Source: an uncultured Bacilli bacterium
Lineage (GTDB): Bacteria > Bacillota_I > Bacilli_A > RF39 > UBA660
Assembly: GCA_944358305.1 (NCBI GenBank)
Contig: CALVQK010000002.1
Coordinates: 1-64,000, forward strand
Direction of reading: 5' to 3'
DNA: 64,000 nt
Shown here: positions 9,646-19,228 of the stretch, in pieces
Position numbering within the stretch: the stretch's first letter is position 1
Layout of the letters: each line of letters opens with the position of its first letter
Notes under the pieces: model-generated
Database searches by the model: none
Seen by the model: the letters and a program-made list of their open reading frames with translations, nothing else
What the model was told of the DNA's origin: nothing
Made by a program: the position numbers and the translations under genes

Positions 9646-10332
9646 CTAATTACCTCCTTTAGCTTTTCTAGTGTTTCTTTCTTCTTTACTTTCTTTATTT
9701 TTGTTTTTTAAGATTTCACCTTTGTAAATCCATACTTTTACACCGATTTTACCAAATGTTGTATCAGCTTCACTTGTAGCATAATCAACATCAGCTCTTA
9801 AAGTATGTAGAGGAATAGTTCCTTCTGTATAACCTTCGCTACGAGCCATGTCTGCTCCACCTAAACGTCCTGATACTTTTGTTTTAATACCTTTAGCACC
9901 AGCTTTCATAGCATTTCTGATAGCACGTTTTTGAGCCATTCTGAATGATGCTCTGTTTGTAATTTGACTTGCAATTGAATCTGCAACTAACTGTGCGTTA
10001 AGGTCTGCTTTTTTAATATCAACGATTGATACTTGTACATTTTCACCAACGACTTTTGATAGTTTATCCTTAAGTTTTGTGATTTCTTCACCACCACGAC
10101 CGATGATTACACCAGGACGTGATGTATGGATAGAAACTTCACATTTCTTTGGAGTTCTTTCTATTTCAACCTTGGCAATTCCTGCATTCTTAAGATTTTT
10201 TTCAAGATAGTTTCTAATTTTAATATCGTTTACTAATACCTTAGAAACATCTTCTTTAGGAGCATACCATTTAGCTTCCCAATCTTTATTAATGCCAAGT
10301 CTTAGTCCGTTTGGATTAACTTTTTGTCCCAT
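9646..10332 (-). CDS. rpsC: 30S ribosomal protein S3
   Basis: S3 (228 aa) helps form the mRNA entry tunnel. It has the KH domain with the GxxG loop ([12 protein letters not shown]) and the C-terminal domain [16 protein letters not shown]. It ends in a basic, low-complexity tail ([16 protein letters not shown]). Confidence 0.97.
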   Translation of the reverse strand: MGQKVNPNGLRLGINKDWEAKWYAPKEDVSKVLVNDIKIRNYLEKNLKNAGIAKVEIERTPKKCEVSIHTSRPGVIIGRGGEEITKLKDKLSKVVGENVQVSIVDIKKADLNAQLVADSIASQITNRASFRMAQKRAIRNAMKAGAKGIKTKVSGRLGGADMARSEGYTEGTIPLHTLRADVDYATSEADTTFGKIGVKVWIYKGEILKNKNKESKEERNTRKAKGGN

Positions 10333-10347
10333 TATAGTTCCTCCTTA

Positions 10348-10680
10348 TTATTTTGTAGCCACTACGATAACAATGTGACTTGTTCTTTTATCTTTATGTC
10401 CGATGCGACCACGTGAATCGAATAATACTCTTTTCATAACAGGTCCGGCATCAACACGTGCTTCCTTTACATATAAATCTTCTGCATTTAGTCCGTTGTT
10501 ATTTACAGCGTTGGCAACAGCTGAATTTAAGACTTTTTTAGTAAGGATAGCTGCTTTTTTATTTGTATTTTCTAATATTGCTAGAGCATCACTTACTTTT
10601 TTGCCACGAATAGTATCGATTACTAAACGAGCTTTAATAGGTGATATTCTTTGCATTTTAGCAATTGCTTTTGCTTCCAT
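10348..10680 (-). CDS. rplV: 50S ribosomal protein L22
   Basis: L22 (110 aa) lines the polypeptide exit tunnel. It shows ISPIKARLVIDTIRGK and the C-terminal beta-hairpin region FDSRGRIGHKDKRTSHI. It has full length and the normal position between rpsS and rpsC. Confidence 0.97.
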   Translation of the reverse strand: MEAKAIAKMQRISPIKARLVIDTIRGKKVSDALAILENTNKKAAILTKKVLNSAVANAVNNNGLNAEDLYVKEARVDAGPVMKRVLFDSRGRIGHKDKRTSHIVIVVATK

Positions 10681-10702
10681 TTTAACATCCTCCTAGTCTC
10701 TT

Positions 10703-10969
10703 TTATTTTTTGTCAGAGCCATGTCCACCATTTTTACGAGTTAAAGCAAATTCTCCTAATTTGTGTCCAACCATGTCTTCAGTAACATAAACGGGGATAA
10801 ATTCTTTACCGTTATGAACTGCAAAGGTGTGGCCGATAAATTCAGGAAAGATAGTAGAACGGCGTGACCAAGTTTTAATTACTTCTTTTTTTCCACTTTT
10901 ATTTAATTCTTGAACCTTTTTTAATAGTCTTGGAAATACATAAGGTCCTTTCTTTAAACTTCTAGCCAT
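10703..10969 (-). CDS. rpsS: 30S ribosomal protein S19
   Basis: S19 (88 aa) lies in the head of the 30S subunit and pairs with S13. [11 protein letters not shown] and the [19 protein letters not shown] core are diagnostic. It lies after rplB with an AGGAGG site. Confidence 0.97.
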   Translation of the reverse strand: MARSLKKGPYVFPRLLKKVQELNKSGKKEVIKTWSRRSTIFPEFIGHTFAVHNGKEFIPVYVTEDMVGHKLGEFALTRKNGGHGSDKK

Positions 10970-10980
10970 GTTTTATCCTC

Positions 10981-11811
10981 CTATTTACTATTACGACGAC
11001 GAACAATAAATTTGTCAGTCTTTTTATTATTTCTTGTTTTATATCCAAGAGCAGGTTTACCCCATGGAGTAAGAGGTGCCTTACGTCCAACTGGAGCGCG
11101 TCCTTCACCACCACCATGTGGATGGTCATTAGGGTTCATAACAGAACCACGAACTGTTGGGCGAATACCCATATGACGTTTACGTCCTGCTTTACCAAGC
11201 TTAACTAGGGATGCATCTTCATTACCAACAACACCAATAGTAGCCATACATGTTCCAAGTACTTTTCTTTGTTCTCCACTTGATAGTCTAATCATTACAT
11301 ATTTACCTTCGCGGCCAAGAATTTGAGCAGAACTACCAGCACTTCTTGCTAAAGCAGCTCCTTTACCTGGTCTAAGTTCAATGTTGTGGATTACTGTACC
11401 TACTGGAATATTCATAATAGGAAGAGCATTTCCTACTTTAATATCTACGTTTTCACCAGATACTACTTTATCTCCTACTTTTAAATCTTTAGGAGCGATT
11501 ATATATCTTTTTTCACCATCTAAATAGTTAATTAATGCAATATTTGCTGTTCTATTTGGATCGTATTCAATACTTGCTACAACACCAGTAATATCTTTTT
11601 TATCTCTTTTGAAATCGATAAGACGATATTTTCTTTTAACGCCACCACCTTGATGACGAACTGTTATTTTTCCTTGATTGTTACGACCAGAGTTTTTCTT
11701 AAGTGTTACTGTTAAGCTTTTCTCTGGAGTAGATTTAGTAATCTCTTCATTTGTTAGAGTACTCATTTTTCTACGTCCTGGTGTAGTAGGTTTATAATTT
11801 CTAATTGCCAT
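10981..11811 (-). CDS. rplB: 50S ribosomal protein L2
   Basis: L2 (276 aa) is required for subunit association and peptidyl-transferase activity. The catalytic-region histidine lies in the conserved [18 protein letters not shown] loop, and the C-terminus ([13 protein letters not shown]) is intact. It has standard S10-operon position. Confidence 0.98.
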   Translation of the reverse strand: MAIRNYKPTTPGRRKMSTLTNEEITKSTPEKSLTVTLKKNSGRNNQGKITVRHQGGGVKRKYRLIDFKRDKKDITGVVASIEYDPNRTANIALINYLDGEKRYIIAPKDLKVGDKVVSGENVDIKVGNALPIMNIPVGTVIHNIELRPGKGAALARSAGSSAQILGREGKYVMIRLSSGEQRKVLGTCMATIGVVGNEDASLVKLGKAGRKRHMGIRPTVRGSVMNPNDHPHGGGEGRAPVGRKAPLTPWGKPALGYKTRNNKKTDKFIVRRRNSK

Positions 11812-11827
11812 ATTTTATTTCCTCCTT

Positions 11828-12109
11828 CTAACCAAGATCAATTTGTTCACCATCAGCTAGAGTTACAATAGCTTTCTTATATCTATTTGTAAGTCCAGTA
11901 TAGCGACCAACTCTTCTTTTTTTAGGTTTTACATTTAATGTTCTTATTTCTTTAACATGTACTTTAAAGATTTTTTCAATAGCTTGTTTAATTTCTATTT
12001 TATTAGCTTTAGAAGAAACCTTAAATACATATTGATTTTTCTCTCCTAGAGCACCACTTTTTTCAGTAACTACAGGAGCTTTAATTATTTCTAAGTATTT
12101 AGTATCCAT
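11828..12109 (-). CDS. rplW: 50S ribosomal protein L23
   Basis: L23 (93 aa) lies at the tunnel exit and is the docking site for trigger factor and SRP. It begins (MDTKYLE)IIKAPVVTEKS and has the basic VKPKKRRVGRYTG loop. Its ATG overlaps the rplD stop by one base. Confidence 0.96.
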   Translation of the reverse strand: MDTKYLEIIKAPVVTEKSGALGEKNQYVFKVSSKANKIEIKQAIEKIFKVHVKEIRTLNVKPKKRRVGRYTGLTNRYKKAIVTLADGEQIDLG

Positions 12110-12735
12110 TATTTAAGAGCCTCCTCTATCTTTTTAATAGCTTCACTTGTAAAGACTACAACATCAGAGTTAACTAAGTCTAAAACATTTAATTCATTAG
12201 CTGCTATTAAAGCTACATTTGGAATGTTTCTAGATGCTAAAATTACATTTTCTGTAAAATCATCTACTACAAATAATACTTTCTTATCAGCTATTTTTAA
12301 TGTATTTAATAAAGTCATCATTTCTTTTGTTTTTGGAGTAGTGAATGTTAACTCTTCCATAACGATTACTTCATTATCATTAAATTTATGACTTAAAGCA
12401 CTCTTTAGAGCAAGTCTTCTTTCTTTACGATTTTGTTTTTTGCTGTAATCTCTTGGTACTGGAGTTCCATAACGGCCACCGCCTACCCATTGTACAGCTC
12501 TAATAGAACCTTGACGTGCATGTCCAGTTCCTTTTTGTCTCCAAGGTTTACGTCCACCACCGCTAACTTCAGAACGGTTTTTAGTAGAGTGTGTACCTTG
12601 TCTTAATGATGCTCTTGCTAAAATAATTGCATCATATAATACTTTATCATTAGGGGTAATAGAAAATACTTCTTCATTTAATTTTAAATCATTTACTTTT
12701 TCACCTTTAAGATTTAAAAGATCTATCTTTTTCAT
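12109..12735 (-). CDS. rplD: 50S ribosomal protein L4
   Basis: L4 (208 aa) has an extended loop reaching the exit tunnel, seen as the KPWRQKGTGHARQGSIRA segment. In E. coli L4 also represses the S10 operon. The start at 12735 (MKKIDLLNLKGEKV) follows AAAGGAGG; an in-frame ATG six codons upstream lacks a ribosome binding site. Confidence 0.97.
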   Translation of the reverse strand: MKKIDLLNLKGEKVNDLKLNEEVFSITPNDKVLYDAIILARASLRQGTHSTKNRSEVSGGGRKPWRQKGTGHARQGSIRAVQWVGGGRYGTPVPRDYSKKQNRKERRLALKSALSHKFNDNEVIVMEELTFTTPKTKEMMTLLNTLKIADKKVLFVVDDFTENVILASRNIPNVALIAANELNVLDLVNSDVVVFTSEAIKKIEEALK

Positions 12736-12789
12736 ACTTTTTCCTCCTTTCACTACACAATATTTAAATTCAATTATAGGTAGTGATGA

Positions 12790-13563
12790 TTATTCGTTTG
12801 TAGTCTCTGTAGACTCAGTAGATGCAGTAGCTTCCTCTACTACTTCTTCAGTATCAGTATTTTCTTCTACTTCAGTAGTAGTCTCAGCTTCTTTCATTTC
12901 TTCATAAGTGATTAAGTCTTTTGCAGGGTTTTTCTTACCTGGTTTTTTAACTGCTGTTTTAATAACAACTAAGCTTTCTTTTGGTCCAGGTACATTACCT
13001 TTAATTAAAATTACATTATTTTCTAAGTCTACTGCTACTATTTCTAGATTTTGAACAGTAGCGTTTACATTACCCATTTGTCCTGGTAATTTCTTACCTT
13101 TTAATACGTGCATTGGTCTCATTGTTCCTAATGAACCTACTCCACGATGATATTGTGAACCGTGTCCCATAGGTCCACGACTTTGATTGTGACGTTTGAT
13201 TACACCTTGGAAACCTTTTCCTTTGCTAACTCCACTAACGTCTACAATTTCACCAGCTTCAAATACGCTAGCATCTAATACTTGTCCTAAAGTGTAATCA
13301 GCTACATTAACGCCTTTTATTTCTCTTAAGAAGCGCTTAGGTTCAGTATTAGCTTTTTTAGTATGACCCATTTTTGGTTTGTTGCTTATTTTTTCTCTAA
13401 CTGTTTCATAGCCTAATTGAATAGCTTCATAACCATCTGTTTCGTTAGTTTTGATTTGTGTAACAACATTAGGTTCAACTTCTACAACAGTTACAGGAAT
13501 AAGTTTACCTTCAGTAGTGAATACTTGAGTCATTCCTTTTTTTCTACCTAAGATTCCTTTCAT
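12790..13563 (-). CDS. rplC: 50S ribosomal protein L3 with acidic C-terminal tail
   Basis: L3 (257 aa) is an early 50S assembly protein next to the peptidyl-transferase centre. It begins [15 protein letters not shown] and has the central loop [14 protein letters not shown]. The start at 13563 is 8 nt from AGGAGG; the alternative ATG at 13569 is only 2 nt away. Family members usually end soon after the [11 protein letters not shown] region; here about 45 more residues follow, rich in E, T and S (for example [13 protein letters not shown]). The tail is not known to be functional. Confidence 0.96.
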   Translation of the reverse strand: MKGILGRKKGMTQVFTTEGKLIPVTVVEVEPNVVTQIKTNETDGYEAIQLGYETVREKISNKPKMGHTKKANTEPKRFLREIKGVNVADYTLGQVLDASVFEAGEIVDVSGVSKGKGFQGVIKRHNQSRGPMGHGSQYHRGVGSLGTMRPMHVLKGKKLPGQMGNVNATVQNLEIVAVDLENNVILIKGNVPGPKESLVVIKTAVKKPGKKNPAKDLITYEEMKEAETTTEVEENTDTEEVVEEATASTESTETTNE

Positions 13564-13580
13564 TTTCATTTCCTCCTATT

Positions 13581-13892
13581 TTAGATTGTTTTGATTTTAA
13601 TATCGACACCACTTGGTAAATCAAGATGAGCTAGAGCATCAATCGTTTCTTTACTAGGGTTCTTAATGTCAATTAATCTCTTGTGTGTTCTTCTTTCGAA
13701 TTGTTCACGACTATCTTTATATTTGTGAACAGCTCTTAGAATTGTGAATTTCTCAATTTCAGTTGGTAGAGGTACAGGTCCAACTATATCTCCTCCACTT
13801 CTTTTGATTGTTTCAACGATTTTAGTTACAGCATTGTCAAGAATTCTGTGATCATATGCTTTTAACTTAATACGAATCTTTTGTGTTGACAT
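13581..13892 (-). CDS. rpsJ: 30S ribosomal protein S10
   Basis: S10 (103 aa) is the first gene of the superoperon; in other bacteria it also partners with NusB in antitermination. It shows [15 protein letters not shown] and the [16 protein letters not shown] loop. A long structured leader and a promoter lie upstream. Confidence 0.97.
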   Translation of the reverse strand: MSTQKIRIKLKAYDHRILDNAVTKIVETIKRSGGDIVGPVPLPTEIEKFTILRAVHKYKDSREQFERRTHKRLIDIKNPSKETIDALAHLDLPSGVDIKIKTI

Positions 13893-14011
13893 TGTTTACG
13901 TCCTCCCTTCGCCTATATCTAGTATAGACTTGCTCCGTGTGAATAACCCGATAGCTAGTTAACAACTTAACCTGGCGTATCGACAACCTCCCACATCTAA
14001 GCAGTCACACG
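13893..14011 (-). ncRNA. S10 superoperon 5' leader RNA (candidate)
   Basis: About 120 nt lie between the predicted transcription start (near 14011) and rpsJ. Read on the minus strand, GTGTGA (14010-14005) can pair with TCACAC (13942-13937), closing a large structure. Inside it are ATGTGGGAGG (13996-13987) and ACGCCAG (13978-13972). The GGGAGG is too far from rpsJ to be its ribosome binding site, which is the separate GGGAGG just before the ATG. A regulatory leader controlled by a ribosomal protein is likely by position; which protein binds is not known. Confidence 0.55.
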
Positions 14012-14017
14012 TAATTA

Positions 14018-14046
14018 ATGATATCATATAAATCGTTGAAATACAA
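14018..14046 (-). promoter_or_regulatory. Promoter of the S10 superoperon
   Basis: On the minus strand, -35 TTGTAT (14046-14041) and -10 TATCAT (14023-14018) are separated by exactly 17 nt, about 125 nt upstream of rpsJ. The divergent plus-strand promoter starts 30 nt away. Confidence 0.7.
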
Positions 14047-14075
14047 GCGTTTTTTTGAAATATTTTGCAAAAAAG

Positions 14076-14104
14076 TTGACAGCTTAATTTTAAAAATAGA
14101 TAAT
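14076..14104 (+). promoter_or_regulatory. Promoter of the DUF1835-like gene
   Basis: Perfect -35 TTGACA (14076-14081), 17-nt spacer, -10 GATAAT (14099-14104), 35 nt before the ATG at 14139. Confidence 0.7.
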
Positions 14105-14138
14105 TAAATAAATTATATTAAAGTGAAAGGAAAAGTTT

Positions 14139-14753
14139 ATGGTGTCCGAAAATAAAATTAGTAGTAAAAACACAGAACAAGTAGATGTTTATTTTGGGGT
14201 AGCTGCTTTTGCTACTCTTAGTAAAAGCGAGCTTATTAATAATGATTTATATGAATTTTATGAAGATTTTACTATAGGCAGTATTAAAGATGTAGATATT
14301 CCTATAAATATTGATAAAGATAAAACTGTTAGAATTTGGAGTAGCAAAAATAATACTCAAGAGTATTTAAACTTTCTTTACTTTTGTTATAAGCTTCCTA
14401 ACAAGATATCTGTTGTATTTGCAAATGAGTATAACAAATATCTATCTACTGTTGGAGCGATATTACCAGATAAAATTAAAGAATTATTAAAGTATGAGCA
14501 TAAGCTTACTAAAGAAGAAAAAGATAAATATAAAGATGAATGGATAAAATTAACTAATGAAAATAGTGAAATGAGACTTTTTGAAAACGGTAAAATTATT
14601 AGTACTGACTATGACTATTTAGACGAGTATATTGATAAGTATTATGATGATAGTAACATAAATCATACTATTGCTGTACTTATGGCTAATGATATTGACA
14701 ATAACTTTAGTGATACTATTTACAAATTTTTGATCGAAAGAAAACAAAATTAG
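14139..14753 (+). CDS. Hypothetical protein, possibly DUF1835/DUF3658-like
   Basis: 204-aa acidic soluble protein with no signal peptide or membrane segment. Two parts recall the DUF1835/DUF3658 family: an N-terminal region ending in DFTIGSIKDVD (family LSIGPI) and a later WIKLTNENSEMRLFENGKII segment (family pattern W..L..ENS.LR....GK). No catalytic residues can be named and the biochemical role of that family is not established. The gene is alone on the plus strand with its own promoter and terminator, divergent from the ribosomal operon. Confidence 0.6.
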   Translation: MVSENKISSKNTEQVDVYFGVAAFATLSKSELINNDLYEFYEDFTIGSIKDVDIPINIDKDKTVRIWSSKNNTQEYLNFLYFCYKLPNKISVVFANEYNKYLSTVGAILPDKIKELLKYEHKLTKEEKDKYKDEWIKLTNENSEMRLFENGKIISTDYDYLDEYIDKYYDDSNINHTIAVLMANDIDNNFSDTIYKFLIERKQN

Positions 14754-14782
14754 AGCGCTTAATAGCACTCTAATTTTTTTTA
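14747..14782 (+). terminator. Intrinsic terminator after the DUF1835-like gene
   Basis: AATTAGAGCGC pairs with GCACTCTAATT (one mismatch), followed by an eight-T run. It overlaps the end of the gene. Confidence 0.85.
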
Positions 14783-14840
14783 GAAACTAATTTAAATATT
14801 AATCTTTTTATTAATATTAATTTGTATACAATGTATTATT

Positions 14841-15365
14841 TTAAATGGTTTTAGAATTTGAGTTTACTTTTTCTTGTAGTATAGGAACAATTTCATCCTT
14901 AATATCATATGGTACGTCAAAATTATGATAATTAATATGTACTTTTTCATAATTACCAAATATAGATTTATTAGTAGATATTAACTGTAAACAACTTTCT
15001 GCTGCTTCTTTCGTTATTTCTTCACTATTACTTGGAAATAGTAAAATGACATCATCAGCAGAGGTTTCACTTCCTAAGCCATAACTTTCTTTAACATCAC
15101 TTTCCTTAACTCCAAGATAAACAATATGATTAAGTGATGTAAGTTCTTTTGAACCAATAAGGGTATCTACAATATTATGATTGTCATCTTCTAAATATTT
15201 ACGTAAATATGATGTAAAAATATCACTGTGATTTTCTTCATCCTTTACATCAACAAATTTTCCATCTTTTGTTATTATATAACCACCAGTTAAAACTGAT
15301 ACAAAATCCTTTTCCTCTGTTCTAAACTCAAAAGTATCGCCATTAATTGTTTTTAATTCTGCCAT
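14841..15365 (-). CDS. Hypothetical acidic cytoplasmic protein
   Basis: 174 aa, strongly acidic, without membrane segments or a motif I recognise. The start at 15365 (MAELKTINGDTFEF) is set by GGAGG 5 nt upstream; a reading from 15377 would include that site. It is a single gene between two plus-strand genes. The N-terminus (TFEFRTEEKDFVSVLTGG) and the even alternation of charged and hydrophobic residues suggest a small globular fold; no function is assigned. Confidence 0.7.
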   Translation of the reverse strand: MAELKTINGDTFEFRTEEKDFVSVLTGGYIITKDGKFVDVKDEENHSDIFTSYLRKYLEDDNHNIVDTLIGSKELTSLNHIVYLGVKESDVKESYGLGSETSADDVILLFPSNSEEITKEAAESCLQLISTNKSIFGNYEKVHINYHNFDVPYDIKDEIVPILQEKVNSNSKTI

Positions 15366-15490
15366 AATTTCCTCCATGCTATAAGAATATCATATTTATG
15401 AAAAAAAATATAGCTTTCTAATTTATTTACTCTTAATAATTTTTTTGCTAATATTTTTATATAAATTCTCATTATATGAAGGTGATAGAA

Positions 15491-16384
15491 TTGAAAAAAG
15501 ATATAGATTTACATATTCATACTAATTTATCTGATGGAGAGCTAACTCCTAAAGAAATAATTGATAGAGCTGTTAGTAATGATGTTAGTATTGTTTCAAT
15601 TGCTGATCATGATACGATAGAAGCTTATAATGATAATTTATTTAGTTATGCAAAAAAGAAAAACATACAGATTATTAGAGCAGTAGAAATTTCTACTAAA
15701 TATCATGGTAAAGGTGTACATGTACTAGGATATAATTTTGACATTAACAATAAAAAGTTGACTGACAAATTATATGTTATTAGAAATGCTAGACATATTT
15801 ATTTACATAATGTTGCAGCAAAGCTTAAAAAACTTGGATATATTGTTGATGTAAATTCACTTGATAAAATTGAGGCAGTTACTAAAGCTCATATTGCTCT
15901 TAATATTATAGAAAATAAAGATAATAATAAATTACTATTGAAAACTTTTGGCTATATACCAGATAAAGGTGAATTTATTGAAACAATAATGAATGAAAGT
16001 TGTCCAGCATATGTAGAAAAAGAAACTATAAGTCCTATGGAAGCTAGTAGTTTGATAAAAGAAGCTGGTGGCAAAGTAATTCTTGCTCATCCTGCCTGCT
16101 ATAAATATGAAGATGGCTTAACTGATAAAGAGATATTAAATTTAATTAATGATATGAAAGCAGACGGGATAGAATCTAATTACATATATATAGATAAAAA
16201 CAATAATAAAATTAATGAAGTTAATCATTGGAATGCTTTTGCTAAGCAATATAATTTAATAACTACAATAGGTTCTGATTTTCATAAAGCTGATAATATT
16301 CATCCTGATATTGGTTTAGTTAATGAAGATATTAAATTAAATGATAATGAGATTAATTCTATTATTGATAACCTTTTAAATTAA
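15491..16384 (+). CDS. PHP-domain phosphoesterase (RNase AM / YciV-like)
   Basis: 297-aa PHP-superfamily metal-dependent phosphoesterase. The motifs appear in order: DLHIHTNLSDG (motif I), ADHDT (II), VEISTKYHGKGVHVLGY (III), ILAHPACY and GSDFHKAD (C-terminal). The length and layout fit stand-alone PHP proteins such as RNase AM / 3',5'-nucleotide bisphosphate phosphatase, which degrade short RNA or nucleotide bisphosphates. The exact substrate is inferred. The start is the TTG at 15491, 6 nt after GAAGGTG; the ATG at 15476 has no ribosome binding site. Confidence 0.85.
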   Translation: MKKDIDLHIHTNLSDGELTPKEIIDRAVSNDVSIVSIADHDTIEAYNDNLFSYAKKKNIQIIRAVEISTKYHGKGVHVLGYNFDINNKKLTDKLYVIRNARHIYLHNVAAKLKKLGYIVDVNSLDKIEAVTKAHIALNIIENKDNNKLLLKTFGYIPDKGEFIETIMNESCPAYVEKETISPMEASSLIKEAGGKVILAHPACYKYEDGLTDKEILNLINDMKADGIESNYIYIDKNNNKINEVNHWNAFAKQYNLITTIGSDFHKADNIHPDIGLVNEDIKLNDNEINSIIDNLLN

Positions 16385-16385
16385 G

Positions 16386-16415
16386 TTTTTCCACATTTTT
16401 GTGGAAAACTTTTTT
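16386..16415. terminator. Bidirectional terminator between PHP gene and dinB
   Basis: GTTTTTCCACA and TGTGGAAAAC pair around a T-rich loop, followed by CTTTTTT on the plus strand and a matching A run for the other strand. It separates two convergent genes. The arms are also DnaA-box-like (TTTTCCACA / TGTGGAAAA). Confidence 0.8.
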
Positions 16416-16416
16416 A

Positions 16417-17625
16417 TTATCTTTTTTCTATATTGTAATTTTCTTCTTTCTTACTAGCCCTTATAACACTGCCTTTTCCATATTTTTTAATAATGCTATC
16501 CATTACTTCTTCTACTTTATCATAAGCTTTAACATTAGATTCTTCAAATAAAGACATCTGACTAATTGCTTTTTCTTTTAAATCGCTTAGTCTTATGCCT
16601 ATATTTCTAATAGGATCTTCTTTCCAACTAGCTTCAAAAACCCGTTTAACACCTTTATAGATTTCTTCTGTTACATTAGTAGGATTATCTAAAGTAATTT
16701 GATGAGAATAGTTTTTAAACAGATTATTTCTATAAGTAACGGCAATAGTTGCAGTATATAGTTTTTGATCTCTTAAAGTAAAAGAGACTTCTTCTGTTTC
16801 ACTAAATAATATTTTTAATAAGTCTTCTTTTCTCGTTACATCATAGGGTAAAGTTCTTGAAATACTAATACATTTATTTTTAGCGTTTCTTGGTTCTACT
16901 TTACTATAATCAATTCCTAATGCTGCTTCTTTAAAGTAATCGCCTTGACTTTTAAAATGTCTTCTTAGTAAGTTGATATTAGCTTCTGCTAAATCTTTAA
17001 TTGTATATATTCCTAATTCATTTAATTTTTTAGCAGAACTTTTACCTAACATAAATAAATCATTTACTTTTAGAGGCCACATTTTAGTTTTTATTTCATC
17101 TAAATAAAGAGTATGAACTTTATCTGGTTTTTCAAAATCACTAGCCATTTTAGCGCAAAGTTTATTCTCACCTATACCTACATTGACAGTAAAACCAAAC
17201 TTTTCTTTAATTTCATCTTTTATTTTATGAGCTAATTTTACATAATCGTTACCATAAAGAAGAGATGTCCCCGTAAGGTCAAGAAAACATTCATCAATTG
17301 AATACTGTTCAATTATAGGAGTATAGCTAGCTAGGTAATTATATAATTTTTTAGACTCTTCTTTATAAAAAGCGTAGTTAGGAGGAAATACTTGTAAGTT
17401 TTTACATTTACTTCTTGCACTATATAAAGTCTCAGCGGTTACAATTCCATATTTCTTGGCAATTGGGCTTTTAGCAAGAACAATACCGCGTCTTGCCTTT
17501 TCATCTCCTCCTATTACAGAAGGAATTTTTCTAATATCTTGTTTAAAGCCATGATTAAGCAAGTAAATTGCAGTCCAAGATAAAAAAGCATTATTAACAT
17601 CTATATGGAAAATAATTCTTTTCAT
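16417..17625 (-). CDS. dinB: Y-family DNA polymerase (DinB/UmuC type)
   Basis: Error-prone translesion polymerase (402 aa). The palm motifs are FHIDVNNAF (first Asp) and SIDECFLDLT (catalytic Asp-Glu). The helix-hairpin-helix region is MLGKSSAKKLNELGIYTI, and a little-finger domain follows. Near the C-terminus QMSLFEE resembles a clamp-binding QxxLF peptide. The start at 17625 follows AAAAGGAGG; an in-frame ATG 48 nt upstream lies in the promoter. It is a monocistronic gene with its own promoter. Confidence 0.92.
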   Translation of the reverse strand: MKRIIFHIDVNNAFLSWTAIYLLNHGFKQDIRKIPSVIGGDEKARRGIVLAKSPIAKKYGIVTAETLYSARSKCKNLQVFPPNYAFYKEESKKLYNYLASYTPIIEQYSIDECFLDLTGTSLLYGNDYVKLAHKIKDEIKEKFGFTVNVGIGENKLCAKMASDFEKPDKVHTLYLDEIKTKMWPLKVNDLFMLGKSSAKKLNELGIYTIKDLAEANINLLRRHFKSQGDYFKEAALGIDYSKVEPRNAKNKCISISRTLPYDVTRKEDLLKILFSETEEVSFTLRDQKLYTATIAVTYRNNLFKNYSHQITLDNPTNVTEEIYKGVKRVFEASWKEDPIRNIGIRLSDLKEKAISQMSLFEESNVKAYDKVEEVMDSIIKKYGKGSVIRASKKEENYNIEKR

Positions 17626-17644
17626 AAAATTCCTCCTTTTCTCT

Positions 17645-17673
17645 ATGATATAATACATTAGTTCTATTTTCAA
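17645..17673 (-). promoter_or_regulatory. Promoter of dinB
   Basis: On the minus strand, -35 TTGAAA (17673-17668), 17-nt spacer, -10 TATCAT (17650-17645). No LexA-type or DinR-type operator is obvious. Confidence 0.65.
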
Positions 17674-17674
17674 T

Positions 17675-17702
17675 AGAAAAAAATAACCAATTACTGGTTA
17701 TT
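17675..17702 (-). terminator. Terminator after gpmI
   Basis: On the minus strand AATAACCAG pairs with TGGTTATT, followed by a TTTTTTC run. It ends the DUF4143-metalloprotein-gpmI unit. Confidence 0.8.
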
Positions 17703-17704
17703 GA

Positions 17705-17727
17705 TTTTCCACAATTAATGTGGATAA
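17705..17727. repeat. Inverted DnaA-box-like pair (copy 2)
   Basis: TTTTCCACA (17705-17713), 5-nt spacer, TGTGGATAA (17719-17727). The second half is a perfect DnaA box; the first has one mismatch to TTATCCACA. It lies just downstream of the gpmI stop codon. Confidence 0.7.
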
Positions 17728-17731
17728 ACTT

Positions 17732-19228
17732 TTATATTAAGTTATTTCCAGTCATTTCTTCTGGCTTTTCTATATCCATGTATTTTAATATTGTAGGAGC
17801 AATATCTCCTAATTTACCTGTTTTTATTTCTTTGATATTATGGTCAGTAATGATAAATGGTACAGGACTAGTTGTGTGAGCAGTTATAACTTCTCCCTTA
17901 TCATCTTCCATAATTTCAGAATTACCATGATCTGCGGTTATAAACATAGTAAAGTCTTTCTCCTTACTTGCTTCATATAGTCTGCCAATATTTTCATTAA
18001 CCGCTTTTACAGCTTCAACAACTTTATCAAATTTACCAGTATGTCCTACCATATCACAGTTAGCGAAGTTTAGAATAATTAAATCATATTTATCCATTAC
18101 TTCTATTAACTTATCAGTTACTTCATAAGCACTCATAGCAGGATACATATCATAAGTTGCGACATCTTTCCTTGGTACAATTATTTTATCTGTATTAGGG
18201 ATATCCTTTTCTTCTCCTCCATCAAAGAAATATGTAACATGAGGATATTTACTAGCTTCTGCTATCCTTAATATCTTTAGTCCTTTTGATGCTGCATATT
18301 CTCCTAAAGTATTAGTTAGATGCATTGGAGGAAAAGCGGGGGTTGCAATAACAGTATGTTCTGGAGTCATAATCGTAACTAGTTTTACATTTTTAAAATC
18401 TACCCTTGGAAACTCTTTAAAGTCTTTATTAGTTAGAGCAGTAAATGTTTGAGTAATACGATCTGGTCTAAAGTTAAGCATTACCATACCATCATTTTCT
18501 TTTAAATTTCCATCATCTATTAATTTAGCAGGGACAATAAACTCATCCATAATATTTTGTTTATATGAGTCTTCTATATAATCTTTATATGAATCTATTT
18601 TTACTCCCTCTCCATGCACTAATAAATCATAATACTTCTCAGTAACATTCCACATTCTTTCTCTATCCATAGAATAATATCTTCCCGAAATATCTGCTAG
18701 TTTACCAAAACCTAATTCATTTAGTTTATTAGTTAACTCATCTAAGAATTTAAGGGCAACATCTGGAAGAGTATCTCTACCATCTAGAAAAGCATGAACA
18801 TAGACATTATGGAAGTTCTCTTTTTTACATAAGTCTAACATTGCAAAGAAGTGATTTATATGAGAATGAACTCCTCCATCACTTAATAAGCCAAATAAAT
18901 GAAGGTTTGAATTATTTTCTTTACAGTGATTAATTATATCTAATAAGGCTTTATTTTTAAAGAAACTACCATCTTCTATAGCATGATTAATTTGCATAAG
19001 AGGTTGATCTACAACTCTACCTGCACCAATATTTAAATGTCCTACTTCACTATTACCCATTTGGCCAGCAGGAAGACCTACTGCTTCCCCACTTGCTTCT
19101 AAGGTAGTGTGGGGATACTCCTTCCATAAATTTATTATATTTTCTGGATTAGCAGCAATTACAGCATTACCTTTCTTTTCTTCTCTATAACCAAAACCAT
19201 CTATAATTGTTAATAATACTTTTTTCAT
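17732..19228 (-). CDS. gpmI: 2,3-bisphosphoglycerate-independent phosphoglycerate mutase
   Basis: Interconverts 3- and 2-phosphoglycerate in glycolysis using Mn2+. The 498-aa protein has the alkaline-phosphatase-fold motifs: TIIDGFGYREEKKGNAV at the start, the nucleophile Ser in QMGNSEVGHLNIGAG (about residue 62), the phosphotransfer domain with GRDTLPDVA, and the metal sites NFANCDMVGHTG and ADHGNSE. It overlaps the metalloprotein gene upstream by 4 nt (ATGA). Confidence 0.96.
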   Translation of the reverse strand: MKKVLLTIIDGFGYREEKKGNAVIAANPENIINLWKEYPHTTLEASGEAVGLPAGQMGNSEVGHLNIGAGRVVDQPLMQINHAIEDGSFFKNKALLDIINHCKENNSNLHLFGLLSDGGVHSHINHFFAMLDLCKKENFHNVYVHAFLDGRDTLPDVALKFLDELTNKLNELGFGKLADISGRYYSMDRERMWNVTEKYYDLLVHGEGVKIDSYKDYIEDSYKQNIMDEFIVPAKLIDDGNLKENDGMVMLNFRPDRITQTFTALTNKDFKEFPRVDFKNVKLVTIMTPEHTVIATPAFPPMHLTNTLGEYAASKGLKILRIAEASKYPHVTYFFDGGEEKDIPNTDKIIVPRKDVATYDMYPAMSAYEVTDKLIEVMDKYDLIILNFANCDMVGHTGKFDKVVEAVKAVNENIGRLYEASKEKDFTMFITADHGNSEIMEDDKGEVITAHTTSPVPFIITDHNIKEIKTGKLGDIAPTILKYMDIEKPEEMTGNNLI